Of a stretch of DNA of 64,000 nt, positions 32,665 to 43,044 are shown piece by piece. The stretch comes from Favolaschia claudopus. Lineage: Eukaryota; Basidiomycota; Agaricomycetes; Agaricales; Mycenaceae. The notes beneath the pieces are model-generated. The model was not told the DNA's origin. It worked only from the letters and a program-made list of their open reading frames with translations, and ran no database searches. The stretch lies in the NCBI GenBank assembly GCA_037176885.1, contig JAWWNJ010000037.1, positions 868,001 through 932,000 on the forward strand, in the 5' to 3' direction. Within the stretch, counting starts at the first letter, position 1. The number at the start of each line of letters is the position of its first letter. Both the position numbers and the translations under genes were made by a program.

Positions 32665-34020
32665 TCAAAGCAGATTTGCTGATGGGTGACCGATATGAAG
32701 ACTGAGACCGTCCTCCATCAACTGCCGCAGACCACTTTTCATATGGTCGGACGGTGGAATCGGAGTACCGGGCCCATACTCGGGAATCTGGAGCTTGAAG
32801 AACTCCAACCGTCCAGGACACAAGGTACGCCGAAACGTGAGCAGGCGAAGCATCTGCTCGTAGTCCACTGGAACGTGAAGGTCGGTGACCATCTCAACGG
32901 TATGCAGGTTTGGGAGGAAGTCAGCGGTGTTCAGGGTGTCGAAAAGAAGGAAGAGTTTGGCTGCGTCTTGAGGATCGGGGGAGGTGATAGAGAGGTGGAG
33001 ACTGACGAGGGTGGGTATGAGACGGAGGAATTGGACGAGGCTGGATAGGGACCAGTTAAAAGGGATGGCCATGTGTAGCGACTCGAGCAGCGGCGACGAT
33101 CGAGAGATGAAGGCGTTAAGCTCGCCGTAGCCGACATCCAGAACCGAGAGACTGAGCTCCCGAAGCGCGGGTAGCGTCAGATGCCGTAGGATGCGAGAAG
33201 AGCTGCCGTTTGTGCCCAGCACGTCATACATGAAGGGGAACCCCAGCTCCAAATATTGCAGCGATGCGAGCACGAGAGGGCTCGGAAATAGTTCCTGATT
33301 GTTCTCTGGCTCGAAGAAGACATTGTCCAGCTCTAGCGTCGAAAGCCTCGGAGCGGCGCCCAAGACGTCGAGCCAACGTCTTATGCTGCCGAAGCTGGCC
33401 GGATCGGAGGCCTGGAGGCTCAGGTTCTTCAAAGAAGAAAGCTCCAGGCCTTGCCAGTGTTCCAACCGCAAAGTTGTGTCCGCGTCAATCAAAATCGCGT
33501 CGGGGACGACGAGCCCAAGAGTCAGGCTTTCCAATTGAGAACTGTACTGCGCCACCATGTCTTGCACGTCTTGATTCAATGCAAGAAAACCGCGGAGACT
33601 GAGGGATAGGGGGAGGCTGCGCGCACGGCTGAGCCACAATCCGCAGAGATTCGAGTAGTTGGGGCTCCGAGGTAAGTCTACCATCCCCACGTTGCACCAG
33701 AGTTTAGGCGTGGCGAGTGCGATGTCGCGCCAAAGCCGACAGACCTGGAGGAAAACCATTGGAGTCGACAAAGGGTCCGGGGGAGGTGGATGACGGGGAT
33801 AAGGATGAGTATTTCGGGAGGGTGGGACGGCGAGAAGGATGAGGGACTGGAGTTCTAGGGGTAAACGTGCCATTGGGTCGACGGCCATGTTTAGCTTGTG
33901 CTTAGCCTCTCCGAGCTGAGAGATCAGGGCTGCTGGTAAAGGTTCGGGAGCCTGTGCGACAGCGGTCACCAAGTCGTCGACGTCCTGCCGCAGTTGTGCA
34001 ACGGTCGGTGGCTGCGACAT
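32665..34020 (-). CDS. F-box-like / leucine-rich protein (Agaricomycete family)
   Basis: First of four minus-strand members. Start set at ATG 34020 (MSQPPTVAQLRQ), in the ACCATGTC context used by siblings, rather than at the further upstream ATG 34095. 451 residues, one exon. The core reads VDPMARLPLELQSLILL, then after a proline-rich variable loop PMVFLQVCRLWRDIALATPKLWCN. The leucine-rich body has LTLPALRELSLS, FISRSSPLLESL, LRLIPTLVSL and DFLPNLHTV. The C-terminus is SGLRQLMEDGLSLHIG. The body segment VDYEQMLRLLTFR is almost unchanged across the family. It is probably an SCF substrate receptor by family analogy. Confidence 0.85.
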   Translation of the reverse strand: MSQPPTVAQLRQDVDDLVTAVAQAPEPLPAALISQLGEAKHKLNMAVDPMARLPLELQSLILLAVPPSRNTHPYPRHPPPPDPLSTPMVFLQVCRLWRDIALATPKLWCNVGMVDLPRSPNYSNLCGLWLSRARSLPLSLSLRGFLALNQDVQDMVAQYSSQLESLTLGLVVPDAILIDADTTLRLEHWQGLELSSLKNLSLQASDPASFGSIRRWLDVLGAAPRLSTLELDNVFFEPENNQELFPSPLVLASLQYLELGFPFMYDVLGTNGSSSRILRHLTLPALRELSLSVLDVGYGELNAFISRSSPLLESLHMAIPFNWSLSSLVQFLRLIPTLVSLHLSITSPDPQDAAKLFLLFDTLNTADFLPNLHTVEMVTDLHVPVDYEQMLRLLTFRRTLCPGRLEFFKLQIPEYGPGTPIPPSDHMKSGLRQLMEDGLSLHIGHPSANLL

Positions 34021-34589
34021 GGTCGTTGAGGGAGAAGAGCAAAGTTTGCCCCGGCCATCACTCCGAGCTCCTATTGCTTCCAAGACTCTTGGCACGGACG
34101 CTCGCCCAAATATTCCAGAGACAGTGTACTACAGCGCTCCACGGAGGCTTTACGGTCTTTTCGACGCATTTTTTGCGAATTGCAAACCAGCTTTATGCGC
34201 GACATGTGAGCAGAAAGATCAAGGGAATCATTTGGGACATATTTACCTCCAAATACGTGGCGCCACTACATAAGCTTGCCAAAGTATGGGGAGCAAAGGA
34301 GACGAGAGAGCGAGTTGAGGGTGGGAGCGACGCATGATAGGCTGCGCCGGCGCCTTGATTGAATTTATGACGCAAGCACAAGCTGGGGAATGTGTTGTTT
34401 TGAATGTAGAGCTAGTAGGCGGAAAGCTCATAGAAGTCGAATTTCAAGAGTGCGGGGAAGGGGCGAAAAGAGAAGAGGATCGGGTATCATAGATACGGCT
34501 TCGCTCTTAACTTAATTTGCGTCTAATATGACTTGTCAGGCAAGAGGAAGAAGCAGGAGACACATGCGGGCTCACCATGCATGGCGAAT
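34021..34589. other. Intergenic spacer, nothing recognised
   Basis: No supported gene or repeat. Confidence 0.5.
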
Positions 34590-35918
34590 TCACATTGAAT
34601 ACCCCGGCCAAGATCCTACGGCAATCTTCAGACCATCCTCCATCAGCTGTTCCAACCCAGATACGAGACGACCAGGCGGCAGAATGGCGGGGCTATGAGT
34701 ACTCCCGTACAAAGGTACGACGAGAGGCACGGTGAGCCGGAAGGACCGGAGCTTGACGGGGCACTTCGTGAACCGAAAACGGAGCATACGCAGCACCAGT
34801 TCGTAGTCGATTGTCAATGGAACGTCAGTCCGCAGCGTAATCTCGCGCAGATTCGGGAGGATGTCGGACGATGTAGACAAAACCTCGAGGAAAGGGAAGA
34901 ATCTATCCACCCGATCGTCTCTAGGAACCGCAGAGAGGTTGAGAGTGACGAGAGTCGGCATGAGGCGGAGTACTTGCGTCACGGTGGTAACTGACAGCCA
35001 GTCCCGTGGAATGGCCAGCTGGAGGGACTCCAGTGGTGGGGAGGAGCGAGATAGGAAGGCGAGGAACTCAGAGTACGGGAGATCGAAGGACGATATACTG
35101 AGAGACTTCAATGCGGGCAGCGTGAGAGATTGCAGGATGAGGGAGGTGCTGCCATTTTCGCGCAGCAAATCCCAAGCAAAGGGTTTCCCTAGGTGCAGAT
35201 TCTGCAGATAAGGAAGTGTAAGTGGATTACTCACGCCGCCGGGGTCCATCCGAAAGAATGCGTTGTCGAGCTTCAAGCTGAAAAGAACGGGGGCCGCACG
35301 TAACACGTCGAGCCATTGACTGAGGTTGCCAAAATCCGTTGGTTTGTCGGCCTTGAAGGCTAGGCATTTCAGGGAAGAAAGCCGTGTGCCTTCGTTCAAG
35401 CTGAACGTTGCGATTGGGGTCTGGTAACTATCGCTCATGAGACTGAAAGTGAGGTTCGCCAGCCGATGACTATGCAGCGACACCAAGTCTTGCATATCCT
35501 GCTCCGGGATGAGGGGGCCACCGATGGTCAGCGATACGGGAAGGCTCTGCACCCGAGAAAGCCATAGATGACAGAGCTTCCAGTTGTCGCTGTGAAGTTT
35601 GTGTGGATAAGGAACTATCTGGATGTCGGACCAAAGTCTCGGCGTCGCCAGAGCGACATCGCGCCACAGTTGAGAAACGGCCGTAAGAACCATGTGAGGC
35701 GCATCCAAACCCGGCGTAGACGCGTCGGATTCAATACAACAACGCATGAAGATATCGGATTGCAACTCGAATGGCAAACGCGCCATCGGGTCAGAAAAGT
35801 AATTGAGCTCGCGTTGAACTTCGCTGCGCCGAGCGATTAACCTCTGAAGGAGTTGTTCTCCCTCGATAGCAGCGGAGAGCTTGTCGATCCGTTTTTGCAG
35901 TTTTGGGATAGGCGACAT
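34590..35918 (-). CDS. F-box-like / leucine-rich protein (Agaricomycete family)
   Basis: 442 residues from ATG 35918 (MSPIPKLQKRIDKLSAAIE). This is the closest relative of the broken gene at 1547-2919, 33 kb away on the other strand, sharing the SPIPKL/SIIPKL start and RRSEVQRELNY. It lacks the longer TELRQ-type N-terminus of the others, so the family has at least two subgroups in the window. The core is DPMARLPFELQSDIFMRC, then VSQLWRDVALATPRLWSD. The body has LTLPALKSLSIS, FLSRSSPPLESL, LRLMPTLVTL and DILPNLREI, with the tail SGLEQLMEDGLKI. Intact single exon. Confidence 0.85.
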   Translation of the reverse strand: MSPIPKLQKRIDKLSAAIEGEQLLQRLIARRSEVQRELNYFSDPMARLPFELQSDIFMRCCIESDASTPGLDAPHMVLTAVSQLWRDVALATPRLWSDIQIVPYPHKLHSDNWKLCHLWLSRVQSLPVSLTIGGPLIPEQDMQDLVSLHSHRLANLTFSLMSDSYQTPIATFSLNEGTRLSSLKCLAFKADKPTDFGNLSQWLDVLRAAPVLFSLKLDNAFFRMDPGGVSNPLTLPYLQNLHLGKPFAWDLLRENGSTSLILQSLTLPALKSLSISSFDLPYSEFLAFLSRSSPPLESLQLAIPRDWLSVTTVTQVLRLMPTLVTLNLSAVPRDDRVDRFFPFLEVLSTSSDILPNLREITLRTDVPLTIDYELVLRMLRFRFTKCPVKLRSFRLTVPLVVPLYGSTHSPAILPPGRLVSGLEQLMEDGLKIAVGSWPGYSM

Positions 35919-36061
35919 GGTGGTAAGAGAGAAAGACCTTCGGCCGAAATTTTCTCAGGCGCGAAAAGAGCTAAACAAATGATATGAGAGTACAGATACA
36001 CGCTCCTCAGACGACATTGTAGTACATAGCAAGCGCAGTACTAAGTAAGAGATGAATGAAA

Positions 36062-37423
36062 TCATAGCATATTCTCTTGCGGAGGGCCTATATAAATCTT
36101 CATGCCATCCTGCACCAGCTGCTGCAGCGTCGACTTCACATGCGCAGGCAGCGGAAGCCCCAAGTTCGAAGAGGCTAAGAAACGCAGCTCAAAGCTCTCG
36201 AGACGTACGGAGGAACCGGTCCCCCGAAGCGTGAGCATACGGGCCACGCGCTCGTAGTCCACAGGGACCTGAATGTCCGCGTCCAGCTCAATCGCGCGAA
36301 GATTCGGAAGGAAGTCCGATGAGCGGAGAAGCTCGACACAGCAGTCCACGTCTCGGTAGGTGCGACGTGTGCAGAGGTGGAGGGTTTTGAGGGTGGGGAC
36401 GTGGCGGAGGAAGTCGGCCAAGTCCGGTATTGGACGCCAGACAACGGGGATGGACATGTGGAGGGACTCGAGGGGCGGCGAGGAGCGGGAGAGAAAGGCG
36501 ACGACGTCGTAATAAGTGAGGTTTAGGATGTGCACGCTGAGGTTCTTGAGGGCGGGAAGGGTGAGGTACAGCACCATGGTCGGTGTTGTGAGCGTTCTGA
36601 GCTCCTCGTCGTGATATAAGGGCGATCCCAAAGACAAGGTGTGCACGGACGCATGGGTGAAAGGGCCGGAAACTGAGGCACTCAGTAGATCAAACCAGGT
36701 ATTGTCGAGAGTGAAGGTCGAAAGCGCAGGAGCTGCGCGAAACACGTCCAGCAACTCTTCGACAGTACCGAATTCAGTTGCAGCGCTAGGCTGCAATACC
36801 AAAGTCTTCAGACAGGGAAGCTGCGTGCCCCTTTCCAATCTGAATGTTAGGCTTCGAGGCCGGGGCCGCTCGAGCGCGAGGGTCAGTTCCCGCCTCTTAG
36901 CCTCCTGATTCAAAGTTAAATTTTCCAGCTGATGACTATGCTGCACCACTAAATCGAGTGCCCCGGGCTCGAGATCCAGAGGACCGCGAAGAGTGAGGGA
37001 TAGAGAGAGGTTCCGGGCGCGACTCAGGAACAACCCACAAAGATCAAAGTAGTTCGAATCTTTGCTAGGTAGTTCCAGTTCCAATTCGCGCCACAGATTC
37101 GGGCTAGAGAGCGCGATGTCGCGCCAGAGGCAAGAAACGCTCAGAAAACTTATCGGAGGCAGACGAGAATTTGCGCGAGGTATAGATACGTGTCCTAGCT
37201 CATCTTTAGAATGTAAAACATAGAGGAATATGTGAGATTGGATTTCCAGAGGTAATTGTGCCATTGGGTCGACAAAAGAATTCAGCTTGCGCTGGGCTTC
37301 GTTGAGCTGAAAGGTGAGGTCGAGCATCCGGGTCGTTCGACTCGTTCGTTCAGCCTCTGCGATTGCAGCCGTCAGTTCTTCGATATGTTGGCGTAGCTCT
37401 GCAGCGGCCAGCGCCCGCGACAT
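36062..37423 (-). CDS. F-box-like / leucine-rich protein (Agaricomycete family)
   Basis: Start chosen at ATG 37423 (MSRALAAAELRQHIEEL) in an ACCATGTC context; 453 residues, one exon. The N-terminal helix is longer and has an arginine-rich patch (RTSRTTRM). The core is FVDPMAQLPLEIQSHIFL, with Gln where siblings have Arg after MA, and SVSCLWRDIALSSPNLWRE. The body has LTLPALKNLSVH, FLSRSSPPLESL, LRHVPTLKTL and DFLPNLRAI. The tail is STLQQLVQDGMKIYIG. Confidence 0.85.
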   Translation of the reverse strand: MSRALAAAELRQHIEELTAAIAEAERTSRTTRMLDLTFQLNEAQRKLNSFVDPMAQLPLEIQSHIFLYVLHSKDELGHVSIPRANSRLPPISFLSVSCLWRDIALSSPNLWRELELELPSKDSNYFDLCGLFLSRARNLSLSLTLRGPLDLEPGALDLVVQHSHQLENLTLNQEAKRRELTLALERPRPRSLTFRLERGTQLPCLKTLVLQPSAATEFGTVEELLDVFRAAPALSTFTLDNTWFDLLSASVSGPFTHASVHTLSLGSPLYHDEELRTLTTPTMVLYLTLPALKNLSVHILNLTYYDVVAFLSRSSPPLESLHMSIPVVWRPIPDLADFLRHVPTLKTLHLCTRRTYRDVDCCVELLRSSDFLPNLRAIELDADIQVPVDYERVARMLTLRGTGSSVRLESFELRFLASSNLGLPLPAHVKSTLQQLVQDGMKIYIGPPQENML

Positions 37424-37808
37424 GGTGGTATGGGAGAGAGTGGCGGTCATGTGGCAGCCAAGCAAACCACGCGAAAGCTCCCGATTTGGACAATATACAT
37501 GTGATCGTGAATACAGTAATGGAGGGAGTCTGAATGGGCGTTGAAATCAAGGGGATAGGACTATGAAAACGGTTTGAATCCGCTCGCGACTTGTAAGAAT
37601 CAATATAAAACAACATCCATTGCGTATCAAGACTTTTCGATACACCGGGTATACTACTAATTGATCATGATAAAAAATAGAGCCATTGTCAGTGGTGGCG
37701 TGAGTCAAGTCTCTGTGGTAGGAGTAGGTGGCAGAAGCTGATTCCCGGCCTCCCGGACATGATATTAGGTCCAAATTTGTACTAAGAGCAATGAGCGACT
37801 TACAATTA
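37424..37808. other. Intergenic spacer, nothing recognised
   Basis: No supported gene or repeat. Confidence 0.5.
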
Positions 37809-39128
37809 TCAATCATCAAGCCAATTGGTGTCATGCCGTCCAACATGAAAGTGTATTCCGTTCGAGCCTATTTCCTTGAACCCGGAAATAACATCCTCGT
37901 CCGGCTTGACCATGTATCCACTGAACAGAAGTCGGAAGGATTTGAGTTGTTGGTGTCTAGTGGCGAAGACTTGCAAAAGTGATTCGGTAAATCTCGTGTA
38001 GTCGAGTTCATGCGTGGGACGTATAGCAAGGTTTTGGAGGTTCGGAACAATGTCAGGGCTCGACTCCATCATCTTCAAGAAAGTAAGGAAAAATTCGTTG
38101 TCCCGCTCATAGTATGTGACCTCGTCAAACTTGAACAATTCCAAATCAATGAGGCTCGGAATAAGCGGTAGGATGCCAGCCACCACGCTCATTGGTTCCG
38201 GAATTTCCGGGATGGCCATTTCAAGCGACCGTAACGGAGGCGATGAGCGCGCCAGAAAGTCTTGCATCTCAACACCGCTGATGTCGAAGGCGGAAATGTA
38301 GAGGCTTTCTAGAGCGGGGAGGGTAAGACGCAGCAACATCGTAGCGGTGCTCCACGAGGACGCTACTAGCCGTAGCTGTCGCAGTGAAGTGAGAGTCAAG
38401 TGTTCGACATCAGGCTGAAGATTGCCTGTGTACCGCGAGAAGCCTGTGAGTTGGCACTCGACAAGCTCAGGTGCTGCGGCTAGGAGGTCGATCCAATCGT
38501 TATCAGTATGCTGAAGCTCTCCGTCAACGTGAGACTCGAGCGACAAGCTCTTGAGAGAGGAGAATGATGCGCCGTGGATTTCAAAATGACGAGTGTGTAA
38601 GCTGAAGTAGGCTGTATCCTCGTTGCATTCAGACCATGGGATATCATCAGATAGAGAGATCTCCAGTTTCTCGATGCTCCGTGCGTACTGGCACAGTACT
38701 TTCTGCATGTTCTCTCCGACTCGGTGGATTTGTCGAAGTTCAACTGAAAGAGGACACGGATGTGCGCGCTTCATCCAGTTACCACATGCTCGGGCGAAGT
38801 CAGCTTCACGAGGCAAAGACTCTACGATAATGCGGTTCCAAAGTCTTGGTGTCGAAACAGCAATGTCGTGCCACAGGTGACAAACAAAGAGGAAGTTCAA
38901 GGGCAAGGCGTCAGGATTCGGTTTATGGTCAGTACCAGTGAGCAAGAAAATGCCAGATTGAAGCTCCAAAGGCAAACGTGCCATAGGGTCAACCAACGAG
39001 TTTAGGGTTCGTCTGGCTGCTGCTACTGTCACTTCGGCGTCCCGGACTGCCAGTTTTCGTGCCTCGAGACGTGCAACGAGCTGTTCAACACGATCTCGTT
39101 GTGCTTGTATGGTGAGCTTCGCCGACAT
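37809..39128 (-). CDS. F-box-like / leucine-rich protein, divergent member
   Basis: 439 residues from ATG 39128 (MSAKLTIQAQRDRVEQLVARLE). It keeps the layout but is the most diverged copy: core LVDPMARLPLELQSGIFLL, then FVCHLWHDIAVSTPRLWN, body LTLPALESLYIS, FLARSSPPLRSL, LPLIPSLIDL, DIVPNLQNL. The C-terminus ends SGFKEIGSNGIHFHVG in place of the usual LRQL..DGLKI tail. An N-terminal coiled coil of about 40 residues (ARKLAVRDAEVTVAAARRTL) is clearer than in siblings. The divergence suggests it is an older member than its neighbours. Confidence 0.8.
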   Translation of the reverse strand: MSAKLTIQAQRDRVEQLVARLEARKLAVRDAEVTVAAARRTLNSLVDPMARLPLELQSGIFLLTGTDHKPNPDALPLNFLFVCHLWHDIAVSTPRLWNRIIVESLPREADFARACGNWMKRAHPCPLSVELRQIHRVGENMQKVLCQYARSIEKLEISLSDDIPWSECNEDTAYFSLHTRHFEIHGASFSSLKSLSLESHVDGELQHTDNDWIDLLAAAPELVECQLTGFSRYTGNLQPDVEHLTLTSLRQLRLVASSWSTATMLLRLTLPALESLYISAFDISGVEMQDFLARSSPPLRSLEMAIPEIPEPMSVVAGILPLIPSLIDLELFKFDEVTYYERDNEFFLTFLKMMESSPDIVPNLQNLAIRPTHELDYTRFTESLLQVFATRHQQLKSFRLLFSGYMVKPDEDVISGFKEIGSNGIHFHVGRHDTNWLDD

Positions 39129-39524
39129 GGTGGTACGTGGAAGAGTTGGAGTTGTGGGTCCAGCAACAAGGGAATCCTTTTATTGTACCCACATCATCAC
39201 CATAGGAACAGCAAGAGAGAAATTTGAGCGACAAGAAAGCGACATGGGCATTTCTCAAGTAATGCCTTCCGCGACTCGTCTGAGGAATTGAGTCCACCTC
39301 TCGAAGTTCAAGAGTACAAATGAAAAATGAATCACAGTCTCGATTTGTCCGCCAAAAAAAGAAGAATTACTTGCGGAGAAAGCAAACACATAGTAACACT
39401 TACCTGCTACTTATACAGAGCAAACTGAGCCTCAAACGCACCAATGGCCGGAAATTGAAGGAACGCAAGATGGAAAAGTGGTTTGAAAGTGGTATTTGTT
39501 TAATTTCGCGGTCAAGCCGGGCCG
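39129..39524. other. Intergenic spacer, nothing recognised
   Basis: A/T-rich, with a short A-run. No supported gene. Confidence 0.5.
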
Positions 39525-40410
39525 ACGCGTTCAGGGTTAGGGTTAGACTCTTCTTGTCAAGACCGCCATCTTCATTCCTGGCTTTTTTCGTTCCTCACGC
39601 TTCAGGCTGTCTTGGCGAGCCAATGTCGAACGTTGAACCCGTAGCCGTCATGCAATACACGGATATTCGTCTGGAACCCCTTCAAATCTCACAAAACACG
39701 CCTGGGATGCGCTTGGACGCGTTTCCTCACTGAGGAGACGACGGCCGGCCGTCGACCCTTATTCAACGTTCGTTCTGTCGCGCGCGACAGGTACAGTGCC
39801 TGAGCTAATAATCCGAATGGTGAGGGTGACGCCCGCCGCAAGTACTGTGTTAATTTTCTCTCTAATTTCGACACAGCGGTCGCCATTGGTCGCATCGGAT
39901 GAATGCAGGCAGGCTATACGAAAACATTCTCAAACCGCCAAAGGGGAGGACGGGGTAGCGTTTACTGGTGCGGAAATTTGTTGCGAAAATTTTGCAGACT
40001 GTTGGGCTTTTGGTGCATTTCTTGTCCTCAAATGACTTCAAAATCTCATCTCCCCCGCAGGCGGATATGGAGGGATCACGCTCTATCGCGTTCGATCTCC
40101 GCAGATGCGCTCAGCAGCTAGTGGGACTGACGCACTGAGTCCACGCACCGATTCACAGATCCATGGTCATCTCTATTTACACAATTGGCTGTCCGGTTTG
40201 CGAAGGAACGAGGCTGAAACAAGAGAGCCATCACACCTTAGTCGACACTCTCGACCCTCTGCGCCCAACAAGCTCCTCGCCAATATGTCTCATTCTCTCC
40301 TTCATGAAGTTCCGTCGCTTCGTGGTCGGCGACGGAAATGTTAAGCGGCCCTTCAAAGAGGAGAAATGCTTTGAAGCTACCTGTAAGGGCAACCTTTAGG
40401 ACCCGAGATG
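39525..40410 (+). repeat. Repeat A, copy 3 (most complete)
   Basis: Begins GCCGGGCCGACGCGTTCAGGG with the telomere-like AGGGTTAGGGTTAGA at 39533-39547. It passes through a region with a CCCCCGCAG acceptor-like site near 40060 and ends in reductase C-terminal codons read on the opposite strand. Matches 640-1505 inverted and 22215-22990 direct. The gypsy element begins within about 100 bp. Confidence 0.75.
40240..40400 (-). pseudogene. C-terminal fragment of the reductase family
   Basis: The minus strand reads SFEAFLLFEGPLNISVADHEATE and then, one base shifted, FMKERM-type residues followed by IGEEL. These are the last 45 codons of the reductase family, embedded in repeat A. No further upstream coding sequence remains. 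Confidence 0.65.
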
Positions 40411-40490
40411 TCTCGAGGGTCTAGCGAGGGAGAATCCAAAGAGAAGAAAGGCTGAGGATTCCCACGCTAGGTGCAGTAAACATATAGTAA

Positions 40491-43015
40491 CTAGTTCCCA
40501 CAAGCTCGGAGCAATCGGCAATGATCCCGGGCCAAGTCACATGCCTTACTCCACGATGACATAGGGCTTTGGGGATTTGACAGGAAAGTGGGAAATCTGC
40601 AAGAGGCCTGCGTCATAGGTGGCTGTGTAGTGCCAATCGGGGGAGTTCCCCTGACATCATCCCCCCCTTGGAATGCGGCGCCTCGACGCATAGATCGCAC
40701 CTGAGCTGGAGTTGACGAGCGGTCACGGAAGGGAAGGGAATCGAAGGCAGCAACAGCAATGGAGCGAGGTTTGGAAGGGTATTTGCGGTAGAAAGCAGCG
40801 ACAGCGTCCGGGGCAAAGACATTAGAGTGCTTCACCCATTGATCATGGGACGGGTCATAACCCTTCCAGCGAACAAAGTACCATAGACTCCCATAGCGGA
40901 TCTTGGCATCCAATATCTCCTCGACCTCCCATTGCTTGTCGCCAGGAACGTCAAGGACTGGTGGCGGCTCTTCGTGTCTGGGGCGAGTGGGGAATGGATC
41001 GGCTTCCACAAGCTGAAGTTTCACGACGGGGAAGACAGGGTGGAGGGCAGAGTACCGGGGCGGCAGCTCCAGTTTGAAGGCACCATTACCGACGACCTTC
41101 AGAACCTTGAAGGGGCCGATACGCCGGTGGGAGAATTTCACCGAAGGGCGGGTGGTGCGGATATCTGAAGCATCAACCCACACCCGGTCACCAACCTTGA
41201 TGTCTGGAGCTGGTGTCCGCCGGCGGTCATAGTACTGCTTGTACTCTGCCTTGGCCTTGACGAGTGCCGCCTTCGCCTCGGAAACCCCTGACGCAATCCG
41301 ATCGTGGAACTCGTTTACAGCCTCTAACCTAGAACGTGCAGCGTGGGGCTCAAAGCCCATCCGTGGAAGCCGACCAGTGTCCGTCATGAACGGTACCTGC
41401 TGCGTGGAGGAGTGCATGTGGTTGTTGTACGCAAACTCCGCTGCAGGCAGCAGCTCATCCCAGTCGTCCTGCTTGTAATTGGTGAAGAGCCGGACGTACT
41501 GCTCGAGTTCCTGGTTAACGCGCTCCGTTTGGCCATCGGTCTGCGGATGGTAGGCCGTAGAAGTGGCTGGGGTGACCCCAACGAGGCGCCAAAGCTCGCG
41601 CGTGAACTCTGCAATGAACTGGGTGCCACGATCCGAAATGTACTTCTCCGGCAGGCCATGGTGGCGCCAGACGTTCCGGTAGTACAGCCGAGCAGCGCCA
41701 ACCGCGTCAATGGTGGTGTGACACTCCATGAAGTGCGCTCTCTTCCCAAGGGCACAGACAACGACCATGACTGCATCGTATCCATGGGCCTCGGGAAGCT
41801 CGACAATGAAGTCGACTGAGACGGTGTGCCAGCGCTCCTCGGGGACCTCCGTGGGGTGGAGCTCACCAATCGGCAGTCTACGAAGCGCCTTGGTGCGGCA
41901 GCACAAGTCACAAGTCGCAACGTACCGGCCGACATGGCGCGACAGTTGGGGCCACCAGTAGTTCCGAGACACGAGCTCCAGAGTCTTGAAACGACCGGCA
42001 TGGCCTGCAACGCGCGTGTCATGGTGTTGCTCCAGGATGCGTCGGCGGAGGTCCTTGTCTCGGGGGACGACAACCTTCCCCCGGAAGTAAAGGAGTCCAC
42101 CTTCAATACGCCATTCCGAAGACCGGGCAGACCGCACACCTCGGGCCTTGAGGAGTTCCTTGGCAGTCAGGGCAATGGGCTCTTCAAGGTCGGGTTCCCC
42201 GGCAAGCGCATCGCGAATGTCGCGCAAGAGGGGAGCCTCAGGGCCAGCAATAACCAGGGCTTCGGTGGCCCGAACGTGGAACAGCTCGGGTCGAAGCAGG
42301 GTAACGTCCTGGTTGTCGTCCTGCACTCCATGGTCCGGTCTCCGAGAAAGCGCGTCAGGGCGACCCATGAGGCGACCCGGTTGGTGGTGCAGCGAGAAGT
42401 CGAAACGGGAGAGGTAGAGAGACCACCGAGCTTGGCGACGGTTGAGCTTCTGGGCCTTCCGGAAATATTCCAGGTTTTTGTGGTCCGTCCAGATCTCAAC
42501 CGGGTGCTGCGCGCCCTCAAGGAAGTGGCGCCACTCCTCAAGGGCTCGCACAATCGCAAGCATCTCCTTGTCGTGAATTTCGTAATTCCGCTGCACCTCG
42601 TTCAGGCTTTTGGAGTAGAACGCAACCGGATGCCACTTGCCATCGTCACCCTGCTGGGAGAGGACGGCACCGGTGGCATAGTCAGAGCTGTCAGCCTCGA
42701 GCCGGTACGGGCGTTCGGGGTTTGGGAGAACCAGAACGGGGTCCCGAGTCACCCGCCGCTTGAGCTCGTCAAAGGCAGCTTGCTCTTCAGGCCCCCAGGT
42801 CCAGGCGATGCCCTTCTTGGTGAGTCTGAAGAGGGCTTGAGCAACGTCTGAGAAGCCCGCAATGAACCGGCGGTAGAAGTTTGTGAAGCCAAGGAACTGC
42901 TGCACATCCTTCTTATTCTCAGGTGCTGGCCAAGCTGCCACTCCTGCAACCTTTACAGGGTCCATCTCGACGTGGTTGTGGGAGATAATCACACCGAGGT
43001 ACTCAATGAAATGAC
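40491..43015 (-). mobile_element. pol: Ty3/gypsy retrotransposon, 3' half of pol: RT end, RNase H, integrase, chromodomain
   Basis: An uninterrupted 833-codon frame. In order, it has the end of the reverse transcriptase ([25 protein letters not shown]) and RNase H ([45 protein letters not shown]). The integrase zinc-binding HHDTRVAGH ... CDLCC comes next, then the integrase core with Asp in SVDFI, Asp in SDRGTQF and Glu in QTERVNQ. It ends in a chromodomain ([23 protein letters not shown]). Chromodomain gypsy elements of fungi insert in heterochromatin. The frame opens just inside the break at about 43009. No gag, protease or RT active site is on this side. No 3' LTR could be recognised below 40491. 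Its missing 5' part is collinear at 61778-64000. Confidence 0.92.
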
Positions 43016-43032
43016 CGGCCCTGCCGGTTTAC
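43009..43032. other. Junction palindrome between gypsy pol and the insert
   Basis: ACCGGC-CCT-GCCGGT forms a perfect 6-bp stem in 24 bp belonging neither to the pol frame nor to the inverted end at 43033. Confidence 0.5.
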
Positions 43033-43044
43033 GACCTTGCTTTA

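Noticed and set aside
41826..42851. 341-codon plus-strand frame
   Set aside because: Exactly antisense to the gypsy RNase H/integrase frame, G+C-driven, no motif.
40491..43015. Treating the 3' gypsy half as a functional autonomous element
   Set aside because: Lacks gag, protease, the RT active site and any recognisable LTR on this side.
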